A DNA stretch of 64,000 bases from Leadbetterella sp. (GCA_019638185.1 JAHBUH010000013.1:1-64000), one strand, 5' to 3'. Positions 1 through 9,118 are shown, numbered from the stretch's first letter. Made by a program: numbers and translations. Notes: generated by a model not told the origin, from the letters alone.

Positions 1-24
1 GGATCAAGTCAAAAAGTTGTGGAG
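1..24 (+). repeat. Left terminal inverted repeat of the IS
   Basis: Pairs with 1413-1436 at 20 of 24 positions. The mismatches are at positions 9, 10, 11 and 16 of the repeat. It may extend one base to the left of the window, because the right end reads GATCCC. Confidence 0.8.
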
Positions 25-99
25 TAGAGAATATATTTGTTGATCTTTGTGAGGTAAAAAAGAATTGCGATAGAGACCTCGATAGAATTATTAAAGTTA

Positions 100-426
100 G
101 TGTTGCCCTCTGTTTTAGTGGACAATTTTACTCTTGTTAAATCGGAGAAGCTAGAGAAGAAGGAAGTTCTTCACTTGTATTTTGAAGAGCGGTCAGATAT
201 TCCCGAGGAATTCAAACATCTCAAACTACATTCGAAAGGGTTTTACCCTCAAGCAACCATACAGGATTTTCCGCTTCGGGGTTTCCAGGTTTTTCTTCAT
301 ATCAAGCGCCGCAGGTGGCAGGATGTGGTCAGTGGAGAAGTCAAGACAAGAACATGGGATTTAGTGGCGGACGGTACTCGAATAACGAAAGAGTTTGCCG
401 CTTTTTTAAAAGAAGTCTATCGATAA
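100..426 (+). CDS. ISAon1-family transposase, N-terminal protein
   Basis: A 108-residue product that corresponds to the separate N-terminal protein of ISAon1-type elements; it should take part in binding the element's ends. GTG at 100 is the first usable start. The same frame is open back to codon 58 and reads plausibly as family sequence (an IAIETSIELLK-like stretch), but it has no ATG, so the true start may lie upstream at a rare codon or may have been lost. It is immediately upstream of the catalytic frame, which is in the +1 frame. I recognise the family from memory; no catalytic residues are expected here. Confidence 0.7.
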   Translation: MLPSVLVDNFTLVKSEKLEKKEVLHLYFEERSDIPEEFKHLKLHSKGFYPQATIQDFPLRGFQVFLHIKRRRWQDVVSGEVKTRTWDLVADGTRITKEFAAFLKEVYR

Positions 427-466
427 TCATGCGGTAGACAGCCACACCATCGGTCGTTTCTATGGA

Positions 467-1402
467 GTGAATGGCAAAGCCCTTTCCCGTCAGTATAAAG
501 ATCACCTGAGTGAATTTAAAGCATGGCCACAACTATCACATGCCGATAAATGGGTACTGTATCCTCAGAATCTGGGGAAGCGTCTCTCTATCGATGAAAC
601 CAGTTTATCCCATGGAGAACTTTACACGATTGTAACCAATAAATCCGCAAAAGGAAAAAAGGGAAGTATCGTAGCTATCGTATCGGGCACCAAAGCTGAA
701 GAGGTCATTGAAGTGTTACGTAAAATCCCTAAGAATAAACGCAATAAGGTAGAGGAAGTAACTCTTGATCTGGCGGCTAATATGGGAGTGATCGTCAAAC
801 GGTCTTTTCCTAAAGCCGTACTGGTCTCGGATCGATTCCATGTTCAGCGACTGGCTTCCGAGGCTGTTCAGGAGATGAGAATAAAATACCGGTGGGAGGC
901 ATTGGACCAAGAAAATGAAGCTATCGAGCAGGCCAAAAAAAACGAAACAGAATACCTGCCGGAGGTTCTCCCCAACGGAGATACCCTCAAACAGTTATTG
1001 GCCCGAAGCAGGTATGTGCTCTATAAAGCCACCAAGGATTGGACCTCATCGCAAAAGGAAAGAGCAGAAATTTTATTCGATCGTTATCCTGACCTCAGGA
1101 AGGCCTACCAACTCGGTGAAGATTTACGGTATATCTTTAACCATACCCCTGAAAAAATATACGCCTTGACCAGGTTAGCTAAGTGGCATGAGAAAGTACG
1201 TCAAGCCGGATTCAAAGTTTTTAATACGGTAGCTAAAACAATAGAAAATCACTACGAAACCATTCTGAATTATTTTGACAACAGATCGACCAATGCCGCA
1301 GCTGAATCTTTCAACGCAAAGATCAAAGCTTTTAGAGCGCAGTTCCGTGGCGTACGAAATACCAAATTCTTCCTCTTCAGACTTTGTCAAATCTATGCCT
1401 AA
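467..1402 (+). CDS. ISL3-type DDE transposase, catalytic protein
   Basis: A 311-residue catalytic domain that cuts and joins DNA at the element's ends. Likely catalytic acids are D43 in SIDET, D122 in SDRFHV and E280 in AAAESFNAK, the layout of the ISL3 DDE domain. GTG at 467 is the first possible start, but family-like sequence (SHTIGRFYGVNGK) begins before it in the same frame, overlapping the end of the first frame. The protein may therefore be made by a +1 frameshift or by internal initiation. The domain looks intact to its end near the right inverted repeat, so the element could still be active. Confidence 0.8.
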   Translation: MNGKALSRQYKDHLSEFKAWPQLSHADKWVLYPQNLGKRLSIDETSLSHGELYTIVTNKSAKGKKGSIVAIVSGTKAEEVIEVLRKIPKNKRNKVEEVTLDLAANMGVIVKRSFPKAVLVSDRFHVQRLASEAVQEMRIKYRWEALDQENEAIEQAKKNETEYLPEVLPNGDTLKQLLARSRYVLYKATKDWTSSQKERAEILFDRYPDLRKAYQLGEDLRYIFNHTPEKIYALTRLAKWHEKVRQAGFKVFNTVAKTIENHYETILNYFDNRSTNAAAESFNAKIKAFRAQFRGVRNTKFFLFRLCQIYA

Positions 1403-1412
1403 AATCTAAGCG

Positions 1413-1436
1413 CTCCACAAGTTTTACGCTTGATCC
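1413..1436 (-). repeat. Right terminal inverted repeat of the IS
   Basis: Its reverse complement begins GGATCAAG and ends CTTGTGGAG, mirroring window bases 1-24. It begins 11 bp beyond the transposase stop codon. Confidence 0.8.
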
Positions 1437-1474
1437 CTGAATATTCATATGGCCGATAGAAGAGCTACTGTACG

Positions 1475-4400
1475 TCAAGGCTTCTCTGGCTTTTTTTCAG
1501 AAGGTTCCTCTTTCCACTTCTTGTTAATGGCATCTATCAAAATCTTCCATTCATCCGTATTTTGCGCATTGAGCAGCTCCTGAAGCTCCACTCCGGCTTC
1601 GTCCCTCAGCTCTTTCGCCACCTTGCCTATCATGAATAATCCGAGGGCCCGGTAGCTTTCGAACTGGCTTTCGCTGAAAAACTGGTCGGCAGTAGATTCA
1701 TGCGGGAAATCGGCGTTGACCGATGCATAGTTCGAGATATCTTTAGCCTCACCACCATAAATACTGGGTTTTATGTAGAGCAATATCCCGTCTCTTTCCC
1801 CAAACAGCCCTTCCTTCCTGCTGTTTCGCTTATTTTCGGGGTATTGTACACGTCCCAATGCCCAGTATTTTCCTTTTTCACCCGCTTTCCTCGAATGGAT
1901 ATTAAACTCAAAAGGGAAGTCGATGGTGATACCGTGGTCGATTCGGATTTTCCGGATGGCGTTACCGAGGTCTTCCAGTTCACAGGAAGCGTCACAGGAG
2001 GCATCGCTTAAAATAATGAAACGGTTACGCCGTAACACCATTTCGTAAAGGCCCAGGTTTTCAAAATGCCCGCCGTCGGAAAGAAAAATATACGGGTTCA
2101 GCTCGTCGGTTTTTCCGAACATCTCACTGAGCAGCGGTTTCAACCCATATTTGGGAGAAGACAGGTAATAGGTATTATCGCCCAAAGGCCCCGGACTTCC
2201 GAGCCACCACCCTAACCTAAGGTTAAACAAAGTCATGAAAAATGCCACCAGTGGGGAAGTGTGATAGCCGGAGCTTGGGCTGACCGCTGCCCCCGAAATG
2301 GTGAGGGCTGTGCCGAGGGTTATTCCACTCCTGCCGCCATAGTACTGGTCTTTTTGGGGGTCTTCTCCTGAATCCTGCACCCCTGTCCTGCCTTGTCCGT
2401 TTACTTTTTCCTGGTAAGTTCTGCGATATCCCAGCAGCAGGGAGCCGGCATGAAGAGGAGAGACGGTAAAGGAAGCGGCCTTCCGTTCCTGCCAGGCCAG
2501 GTTTTCCCCCGCCACCAGGTTAAGCGCCATATTGATCACATGGAAGGGTTTTGTTAACGTTCCATTGGCCTGTACCAGGTCTCCCATGGGCAGGTTATCT
2601 GTTTCGTCAAAACCGGTAAAAGGATCCGGCCGGCGTGTTCCTGCGGGCCGGGAAGCCCCCAGGTAAGCCCGGATCAGGCGGGAACGATACAACGCATGGA
2701 GAGAAAAGCGGTTCATGTCAATGATCCGCGAGAAAAAGAGACAAATAGCCGCCATTACCGCAAAAACCAATAGAGACACCCACGGAAGCAAACCGGCAGC
2801 TTTAAGCGGGTCAAAATCTACACGCGATAACCTGGTTATCAAAAACACAATCAGGAAGGAAATAGCAATAAAAAGGATGATCACGGCTACTGCGGCCAAC
2901 AGGGGCAGGCTGATGTAGGACATGATCCCCCCTGTTTTTCTATCCGTTTGCCCGGGTTTACTTCCCCCCACGATTTTTTGACCCAGGTAGGCAGTGACAA
3001 AACTGGTCACAGTGCCTAACGGGAATATGTATTTGAGCATCTCCTGCATCTGATAAGGCCCGTACAGGATGACACCCGACAGAATCAGCCAGCCCAGGCT
3101 GGCTACCAGGAACCACCCGCTGTAGCGGGCCATCCATTCCCGTTCTGCATCTTCCACAAATTTACTTTTCAGGCCTTCGTACACGAAACCATTGAACAGA
3201 AGCATGATCTGCACCGTGGGAAAAGCGAGACATGCATAAAGGATAGAAAAAAGAGGACCGGGGGCACATTTCGGCATCATAAAGTGTGTCATAGAAATCA
3301 GGATGACACCGAATAGTGTTCCTGCCACAAGAAGACACAGCATTTCTTTCCATCGACTTCCCTTAGCTCTTTCCGTATCAAAGCGCCGGGGGACAACACC
3401 CCACCACTCTGCCAATAAGTACAATACCCATTCCAAAAACATAAATACGATGACCACCGGCACAAAAGACTTCAGGGCAGCAAAGGGGAACTCCCCGTCT
3501 GCCACATCAACTATGTCATCTCTGAGCTTCGAAAAGAAAGGGGGGAGATCAACATCCGCATACATGAACCAGTACCATGCGGTAACCCAGCATATAATAG
3601 CCAGAATACCGGGAAGCAGGCACAGGGTTATAAAGTTTTTGTCCCGGGCTAAGCTCTTCCATTTTTCAGTTTCCTGCGCCGGCTGCAGCGGAGGATTGCG
3701 TTTAATAAAGAAATCACTGATTATAAAAAGGACTCCTCCCAGTACGAACATCCCACGCATAAGCCAGAAAGAGGGATGGATATTCAGGAACGTCACCATG
3801 ATCCAGGGGATGCACACAAAAGCCGCGAGAAAAGGAATAATGCTGAGCCAGTTGATCACAAGATTCCGAAGATAAATAGCAACCAGCGCCCAGGTATCGG
3901 CCGAAAATAACCCCAGCTTGGGGCTAAGGTAATTACTGTAAGTCCTCAGATGACGGATCGGAGCCGGCTCCAGGGGGAATGAGAAACCGGGTTTCAGTTT
4001 CTTCGCTACCACGTCAGCACCTTCCTGGCGTATCCAGGCCGAGAGCCATCCTCCGAGATACCCCCCTCCAGATACGGTAGACATATAGGTAAAATCTGAC
4101 GGTTTTATATTCAGCTCCGCCAGGCCCTGAAGAACCCCCAGGGCAAATGTGCCACTGCGTATCCCGCCCCCTGAAAGGCAGAGGGCTGCCTTGTTCAGGG
4201 AAAACATCTCCAGATACAGTTCATTTAACTGGATATCGTCTGCCCGTCCGCCCCAATATTCAGGAAAAATGTCTTCCACAATGAGCGTGTTGAGCTCCGT
4301 GGCGCGATCTTCTTGCAGCTGATCTTTCGCAGAAGTCTCCATTGGCATACTTCCTGAACCGGAACGCCTTCTTCGGGAAAGGACAGGTAAGTTAAAGTCC

Positions 4401-4945
4401 GAACCGTAAGTAGTCTTGTACTGTTCCAGGAGCGCCCGGGTATAAGGTCTTAAGGGGCCATCAGCCACCCACTCTTCCTTAAATACAAAGTCTTTATCCG
4501 CGATCTGATGCTCCAGGGCTATCCTGTACTCCTCCATGATCTTCTTCCATCCGGTAGGTAATCTTCTCTCTTTTCCTGTCTTGAGTGCCTTAACATCAGG
4601 CTTATCACCGGCATTACCGAAGGATTTTCCCCTCCATTCCTTAAGGCGCTCTTCACTGAATACCATAAATGCCTTAAACTGCTCGGAAGGTTCCGGATCA
4701 GGGCCCGGATTATCGTCAGAAGTATCCTGCGGTTTTTCTTCAGAGAGCTTCAAAATCCTTTGTTCCGGTTCTATTCTATAGAAATCGCCTAAGCCTGGCG
4801 TTTTCGTTTCCTTGGGCTTTTCATCGGAGGGGCCTGGATCCTTCGGCTTGAATGTCTTTCCATGCAGCTTGTTAAATTCCTCCTGGAGGATCTCGATCAG
4901 CCGCATTGAGCCGGTCTTGGGAATGGGGGTAGGTTCGGTTTTCAT
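1475..4945 (-). CDS. Giant patatin-like phospholipase with inserted multi-pass membrane domain
   Basis: An 1156-residue protein, predicted to be a serine acyl hydrolase acting on lipids. A charged, proline-rich N-terminus (about 1-200) has no recognised domain. The oxyanion motif SGGGIRSG lies at 258-265, the nucleophile elbow TVSGGG puts Ser at 292, and the partner Asp is 957 in LSDGG. These are the patatin signatures. About 660 residues separate Ser and Asp, and hydrophobic stretches between roughly 350 and 770 could make ten membrane helices. Ordinary patatin domains are about 200-300 residues in all, so this is a large insertion. It is the last gene of a leftward operon, 11 bp after its neighbour. 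The biological target is unknown; toxin, defence or lipid-remodelling roles are all possible. Confidence 0.8.
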   Translation of the reverse strand: MKTEPTPIPKTGSMRLIEILQEEFNKLHGKTFKPKDPGPSDEKPKETKTPGLGDFYRIEPEQRILKLSEEKPQDTSDDNPGPDPEPSEQFKAFMVFSEERLKEWRGKSFGNAGDKPDVKALKTGKERRLPTGWKKIMEEYRIALEHQIADKDFVFKEEWVADGPLRPYTRALLEQYKTTYGSDFNLPVLSRRRRSGSGSMPMETSAKDQLQEDRATELNTLIVEDIFPEYWGGRADDIQLNELYLEMFSLNKAALCLSGGGIRSGTFALGVLQGLAELNIKPSDFTYMSTVSGGGYLGGWLSAWIRQEGADVVAKKLKPGFSFPLEPAPIRHLRTYSNYLSPKLGLFSADTWALVAIYLRNLVINWLSIIPFLAAFVCIPWIMVTFLNIHPSFWLMRGMFVLGGVLFIISDFFIKRNPPLQPAQETEKWKSLARDKNFITLCLLPGILAIICWVTAWYWFMYADVDLPPFFSKLRDDIVDVADGEFPFAALKSFVPVVIVFMFLEWVLYLLAEWWGVVPRRFDTERAKGSRWKEMLCLLVAGTLFGVILISMTHFMMPKCAPGPLFSILYACLAFPTVQIMLLFNGFVYEGLKSKFVEDAEREWMARYSGWFLVASLGWLILSGVILYGPYQMQEMLKYIFPLGTVTSFVTAYLGQKIVGGSKPGQTDRKTGGIMSYISLPLLAAVAVIILFIAISFLIVFLITRLSRVDFDPLKAAGLLPWVSLLVFAVMAAICLFFSRIIDMNRFSLHALYRSRLIRAYLGASRPAGTRRPDPFTGFDETDNLPMGDLVQANGTLTKPFHVINMALNLVAGENLAWQERKAASFTVSPLHAGSLLLGYRRTYQEKVNGQGRTGVQDSGEDPQKDQYYGGRSGITLGTALTISGAAVSPSSGYHTSPLVAFFMTLFNLRLGWWLGSPGPLGDNTYYLSSPKYGLKPLLSEMFGKTDELNPYIFLSDGGHFENLGLYEMVLRRNRFIILSDASCDASCELEDLGNAIRKIRIDHGITIDFPFEFNIHSRKAGEKGKYWALGRVQYPENKRNSRKEGLFGERDGILLYIKPSIYGGEAKDISNYASVNADFPHESTADQFFSESQFESYRALGLFMIGKVAKELRDEAGVELQELLNAQNTDEWKILIDAINKKWKEEPSEKKPEKP

Positions 4946-4956
4946 TTTATAGCGGG

Positions 4957-7263
4957 TTAATTAGATTTATGGAGTTTGGTACTAAGATTGAACAGGGGTA
5001 TATCGGCTGTAAGTGAAAACCCCAGCCTCCAGGCAGAAACATCTGTGAGGGCGGATTCAACTTCTATTTTACGCAGATCGGGGCCATACTGAGCGCCAAA
5101 TGAAACAGCCAGGGGCGAATTTTTAATTCCATGCACCAGGTATAAACCCGGAGCCAGCAGGTTTGACCAGCGAAGTTCCGGAAGTGTGCTAACCTGGTCT
5201 TTCATACGGAAGGCAAAAACGGTTCCTACATCAATGAGCGAAACGAATCCACCCCATGAACGCCCGTCCATGTTCAGGCGCTTAGCAGTTTGGGGGCTTC
5301 CCCAGCTAAAGGAAATCCCCACTGGAGCTGTGGCTCCCCATGCAAAGCCCGGCTTAACCTCAGACACACCGCCAGGAAGTGCAAACACCTTTTCACGGGC
5401 GCCAAAAATTCCTCCATAGGCATTCACTGCCAGGTTAAAGTAATTATTGCGTTTGATCCTGTAACTGCCCACGGGCAGGGCCGCTGTTTCAAGCGCCTGC
5501 AACATCTCAGCCGATGTTTCCGCTTTGGCAACCGTCACAATGAAGCTGCCGTACTTTAACAGCTGCCCACTAATCCCACTGCTATCGCCGATACTACGCT
5601 GAAGGGCGGCAATTTCCTCGGGCTCCTTATCTTTTTTCCCTTTATTCTTAGAGGTCAGAAGAGGTAACTTATGGGATTGCAGCAGCTTAACACCATGGGC
5701 AAGAGCCAGGCCGTAATTCTTCATCCACACATATTTAACCACAGGCACTGTTTTTCCGGTAAGGTCTAAATATACAGTCGGCTTTTTCGGTAAGTTGGGA
5801 GCTACCCTCTGCACAAAAGAATAGCTGTCTTTCAGGGTATTAACTCCCGTTTCAAACAGGTTGAAATAAAGTGAAGCCAGTTGAGCCTGATGATCAGGAG
5901 TTTCTGCATTCTCCTTTTTACTAGTGATCTGTTTTTCTATTTCCTTGAACCGGCTGAGTCCCTTACTCAGGATACCGATCTCCACCAGTAAAGAATCTAT
6001 CTCCGGCTGCTTTTCCTCCATCCATATGTAGAGGTTTTTGTCATCCGTCACCGGGGTCGCTTCCAGGCGATCCCGCTCCTTTTCCAGAATCAGGCCGATA
6101 TATAGATTAGCCAGATCCTTTGAAGCACTGAGCTTTGCCACTTCTGCCCGGGCCAGAGGGGTCTCGCTTCGACTGTAGGCATTGGCCGCCAGGAGGGAGA
6201 GCAGGTTTAATCCGGCTTTTAGCCTAGTATCCTGAATCTTCTGTACGGCTTGGCTGTTAATTAGTTCTGCCAGGATATATTGCCCTTCCTGTCCTGCCTG
6301 TACACCGGAGTAGAATTGCAAAGTGACCGCCAGAAAATCCAGAACGGGATCATTGTTCAGGTCCTTAAACCACTTCTTGTTGAACCGGATATAATCCAGC
6401 ATATTTTGAGGAATATGCTGGAGATCCTGATGAAAAGCTTCCTGAAGAATCTGCAGGAAAGTAGTGTAATTATAGGGATCGGATTGCGATAGCACAAGAT
6501 AGCTTTCCGGGAAGATACGTTTCAGCTCATCTTTACGCTCCAATGTTTCACGAAAGCGTATGAGGTAGGCTGCGTTAATTTCTTCTTTAAACCGTTTGGC
6601 AATAAACGTACCGAGGACATCAGCCACCATGGTGGGCGAAAATACCCCGGCAGCCGCCTGTGCATTGATAGTCGGCTCAGATAATGCGGCAGCCCCCTTG
6701 TTAGCAGAATAGAGCATACTGAATCCAGCTTCTTTGAGATAGGCATTGCAACAGGTGCGTGAAGGAATATGGGTGGGAAAATAGCCCCACAGAATCTTCT
6801 GCGCATCTTCAGGCTTACCCTTGAGTTCCAGGATTTTTATTGCATCCTGGTACGGGATCATGCTGGCGGCGAGTGACTGATTTCCAGCACCCGTAGCTGC
6901 ACTACCGGAGTTTACACGAAGGGGGCCAGGGGGCAACGGGGAATCCAAATACCTTACGCGCATAACAGCAGGGGATGGTAATATCACGCTGAATAGCACC
7001 CGGTCACCCGGAAGTGGAACGGTCTGGTCACTCTTTAGCTGATGCAAGCGAGGCCCTATGATATCTCTGGGGAGATTACCAGGCCCTTTTTTGTACACCA
7101 ATAGCTCGAAGTCCTGCCGGATGAACCCGGTGAAGCGGATTTCGGTAACTCCTACAGGTATTTCCACAATATTAACCGTATCATTAAGGTGGACAACAGG
7201 TATCTGTGCTCTTAGCGCCGATACTGCCAGGCAGGTCAAAACAAACAAAATAATGGTTTTCAT
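4957..7263 (-). CDS. Exported protein of unknown function with beta-rich C-terminus
   Basis: A 768-residue product with a Sec signal peptide (MKTIILFVLTCLAVSALRAQ). I do not recognise the family. The middle (about 150-540) is alpha-helical and rich in Leu, Ala and Glu. The last 180 or so residues alternate glycine and aromatic residues (GISFSWG, LAPGLYLVHG, FGAQYGPDLR) and look like strands of an outer-membrane barrel. Its start overlaps the stop of the upstream protease gene by 4 bp (ATGA) and its stop is 11 bp from the patatin-like gene, so the three are very likely co-translated. It may anchor the system in the cell envelope; that is inference from context. Confidence 0.65.
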   Translation of the reverse strand: MKTIILFVLTCLAVSALRAQIPVVHLNDTVNIVEIPVGVTEIRFTGFIRQDFELLVYKKGPGNLPRDIIGPRLHQLKSDQTVPLPGDRVLFSVILPSPAVMRVRYLDSPLPPGPLRVNSGSAATGAGNQSLAASMIPYQDAIKILELKGKPEDAQKILWGYFPTHIPSRTCCNAYLKEAGFSMLYSANKGAAALSEPTINAQAAAGVFSPTMVADVLGTFIAKRFKEEINAAYLIRFRETLERKDELKRIFPESYLVLSQSDPYNYTTFLQILQEAFHQDLQHIPQNMLDYIRFNKKWFKDLNNDPVLDFLAVTLQFYSGVQAGQEGQYILAELINSQAVQKIQDTRLKAGLNLLSLLAANAYSRSETPLARAEVAKLSASKDLANLYIGLILEKERDRLEATPVTDDKNLYIWMEEKQPEIDSLLVEIGILSKGLSRFKEIEKQITSKKENAETPDHQAQLASLYFNLFETGVNTLKDSYSFVQRVAPNLPKKPTVYLDLTGKTVPVVKYVWMKNYGLALAHGVKLLQSHKLPLLTSKNKGKKDKEPEEIAALQRSIGDSSGISGQLLKYGSFIVTVAKAETSAEMLQALETAALPVGSYRIKRNNYFNLAVNAYGGIFGAREKVFALPGGVSEVKPGFAWGATAPVGISFSWGSPQTAKRLNMDGRSWGGFVSLIDVGTVFAFRMKDQVSTLPELRWSNLLAPGLYLVHGIKNSPLAVSFGAQYGPDLRKIEVESALTDVSAWRLGFSLTADIPLFNLSTKLHKSN

Positions 7264-8852
7264 AGGGCTGAGAGGTTAGGTAAAATAATGATTTCAAAGT
7301 CGGGAAGAATAGTTCTGAACTTTCTCTCAATGGTGGCCATCGGAATAGCGTAGGAATACGACTCGTTTCCAGCTACGATAATCCCTACAAGCAAGCCATC
7401 ATCATCGTAAACCAGCGAACCGGAATCTCCATTGCTAGAGATGGCTTTCGGGGTCCCACCGTCAGAATTGGTGATCTGGATCAGGCCTGCAATGCCGTGC
7501 AGGTACGATCCATAACGAATCTGGATTTCAGACTCGAGAAGCGCAGAAAGCTTCCCGGAGGAAAGTCGGGTATCGCGGGTACCGTAACGAGACAGTATAA
7601 TCTGCCTGGAAATATCGGCCTCAGTAAGGTGCCTTACACGCGGCTGGAGGTTAACCGCAAGCGGGTCCTTGTATTTTTTAACCTGTTCGGGGTTTATGGT
7701 TACCAGTGCGATATCAAATTCCCGATTAAGTTGGCCATATCGCCATTTTCCCAACGCGTGATTGCTGACTTGTACGGTATCAGACGGGTCTTCGATCCAA
7801 CCTTTCCGGTCAATTTTCTCATTGGCTGTAAGCACGTGACTGCAGGTCAATGCAAAATAACACAACTTATCAGTGTCCGGATCACGACCTTTAAAGATAC
7901 AGCCCAGGGTGCCCGTAAACTTAGAACCCCAAAGGTGAAGGGAATCTCCCATAGAAAACTGGGCAGACGGGATATCATCCACCACTTCATACACTACCGG
8001 TACCTTCACCTTTCGCCCGCTGACGAGCTGTACTTCTGCAGAAGCCGGTAGCTGACCAACGGTAGAGGCGGTGTTTACATAAACAATCAGCACGTCACGT
8101 ACGGCACCCTTGACCCGTTTTTTCCCGAAAACCACGTCCAGAACCCCCGGCTGACTTTGAAGACGTTCTCCCTGTTGAGCCAACGCCATTTGTCCGAATT
8201 CCCTGGACGTCAACTCCGCAAACTCCCTAACTTCATCAGCACTCCCGGAAGTGAAGGTATTAGGATCCGACAGCTTCCGCTTCAGGTTGGAAGAATAGAG
8301 AAGAAGATCAAGAAGGTCATGCCAGAATTTAGAACCCAAACTGACAAACAGGCCGGTAAGCATCCAGCCTATGCACCTCCCGGCCACTTTCTTCCAAAAT
8401 AACGCACTTCCCAACCAAAAGTCACATTTGCTAATATTCAAGGTGTGCACCCATCCATCCCAGGGCAAAACACCCTCCCAATACATGGAGCGGGTGTGCC
8501 CGGTGGAAAGAAGATAAAAGAAATCAGCATTAGCCATAATGGCTACAAGAATCCCGCAGAAGATGGCAAGGTTAATTATTCCGCCTACACGCTCTTTTTC
8601 CTCACCTTCCTCCTCCTCCACCCGCATCAGGTTTTTCAGCTTAAGCTTTCTTCCCAGCCTTTGCCTCCACGGAGAAGCTTTGGCATAGTATCCAGGGTCT
8701 CTGCGTGGGTCAGGGAACCAAACCTGCAGATTTAGTTTCAGGAAATTGGCTAGGCGCTCACTGATCATGCTCAGAACAAAAAGCGTGATCACGATTGTTT
8801 TCCAGACAGGCTCCAGGTCGCCCTGGGCTTGAAGCAAAATAAAGGTTTTCAT
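7260..8852 (-). CDS. Membrane-anchored chymotrypsin-fold serine protease
   Basis: A 530-residue product. Hydrophobic segments near 17-38, 92-115 and 157-175 suggest an N-terminal membrane anchor, with an acidic stretch at 78-88 between them. The C-terminal half has a trypsin-like triad: His339 in TCSHVL, Asp380 in FDIALV and Ser477 in NGDSGS. All three motifs are intact, so activity is plausible. It is the first gene of the operon and overlaps the next by 4 bp. The substrate could be one of the two co-encoded proteins, which would make this a protease-controlled lipase module, but no cleavage site can be seen. It is not a DegP-type protease, because no PDZ domain follows. Confidence 0.75.
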   Translation of the reverse strand: MKTFILLQAQGDLEPVWKTIVITLFVLSMISERLANFLKLNLQVWFPDPRRDPGYYAKASPWRQRLGRKLKLKNLMRVEEEEGEEKERVGGIINLAIFCGILVAIMANADFFYLLSTGHTRSMYWEGVLPWDGWVHTLNISKCDFWLGSALFWKKVAGRCIGWMLTGLFVSLGSKFWHDLLDLLLYSSNLKRKLSDPNTFTSGSADEVREFAELTSREFGQMALAQQGERLQSQPGVLDVVFGKKRVKGAVRDVLIVYVNTASTVGQLPASAEVQLVSGRKVKVPVVYEVVDDIPSAQFSMGDSLHLWGSKFTGTLGCIFKGRDPDTDKLCYFALTCSHVLTANEKIDRKGWIEDPSDTVQVSNHALGKWRYGQLNREFDIALVTINPEQVKKYKDPLAVNLQPRVRHLTEADISRQIILSRYGTRDTRLSSGKLSALLESEIQIRYGSYLHGIAGLIQITNSDGGTPKAISSNGDSGSLVYDDDGLLVGIIVAGNESYSYAIPMATIERKFRTILPDFEIIILPNLSAL

Positions 8853-9118
8853 AGTAGGTTTATAAGATAGGTGCCAGGGGTTTCTATTATAGCATGGATA
8901 TCAGCGACTTAATTTAATCAACCCTTCTGAAAAAAAGAAATTTCCGGAACAAAATTTTCCCGGAAATTTAGTAAATGGTCAAAATCGCTCACTCTCTGCT
9001 TTATTCAGTGCTCCGGAAGTAAAAAGCCCGCTTTCCTGAGTTATCGCTCTGCCGGGATAGGAATCCTCTCTACTCCCTGAAAAACGGGGGTTTGATTATT
9101 CCCCGGCTGTATATTAAA
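8853..9118. other. Intergenic region between divergent genes
   Basis: No gene seen. It should contain the promoter of the leftward protease operon, but I find no good TAnnTTTG match on that strand. The only clear structure is the inverted repeat at 8938-8969. Confidence 0.5.
8938..8969. repeat. Perfect 10-bp inverted repeat upstream of the protease-patatin operon
   Basis: AAATTTCCGG at 8938-8947 and CCGGAAATTT at 8960-8969, separated by 12 bp. It lies 86 bp upstream of the leftward protease gene. It could be an operator or part of a hairpin; there is no T-tract for a classical terminator. Confidence 0.5.

Larger units (their letters stand above)
1..1437 (+). mobile_element. ISAon1/ISL3-type insertion sequence with both terminal inverted repeats
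   Basis: The first 24 bases of the window and the reverse complement of 1413-1436 match at 20 of 24 positions; both begin GGATCAAG and end CTTGTGGAG or GTTGTGGAG. They enclose two consecutive rightward transposase reading frames, as in Bacteroidota ISAon1-type elements. The left end sits at the window edge, so neither the exact outer base nor a target-site duplication can be checked. The element ends about 38 bp beyond the stop codon of the convergent patatin-like gene, so it lies outside that gene. Confidence 0.85.
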
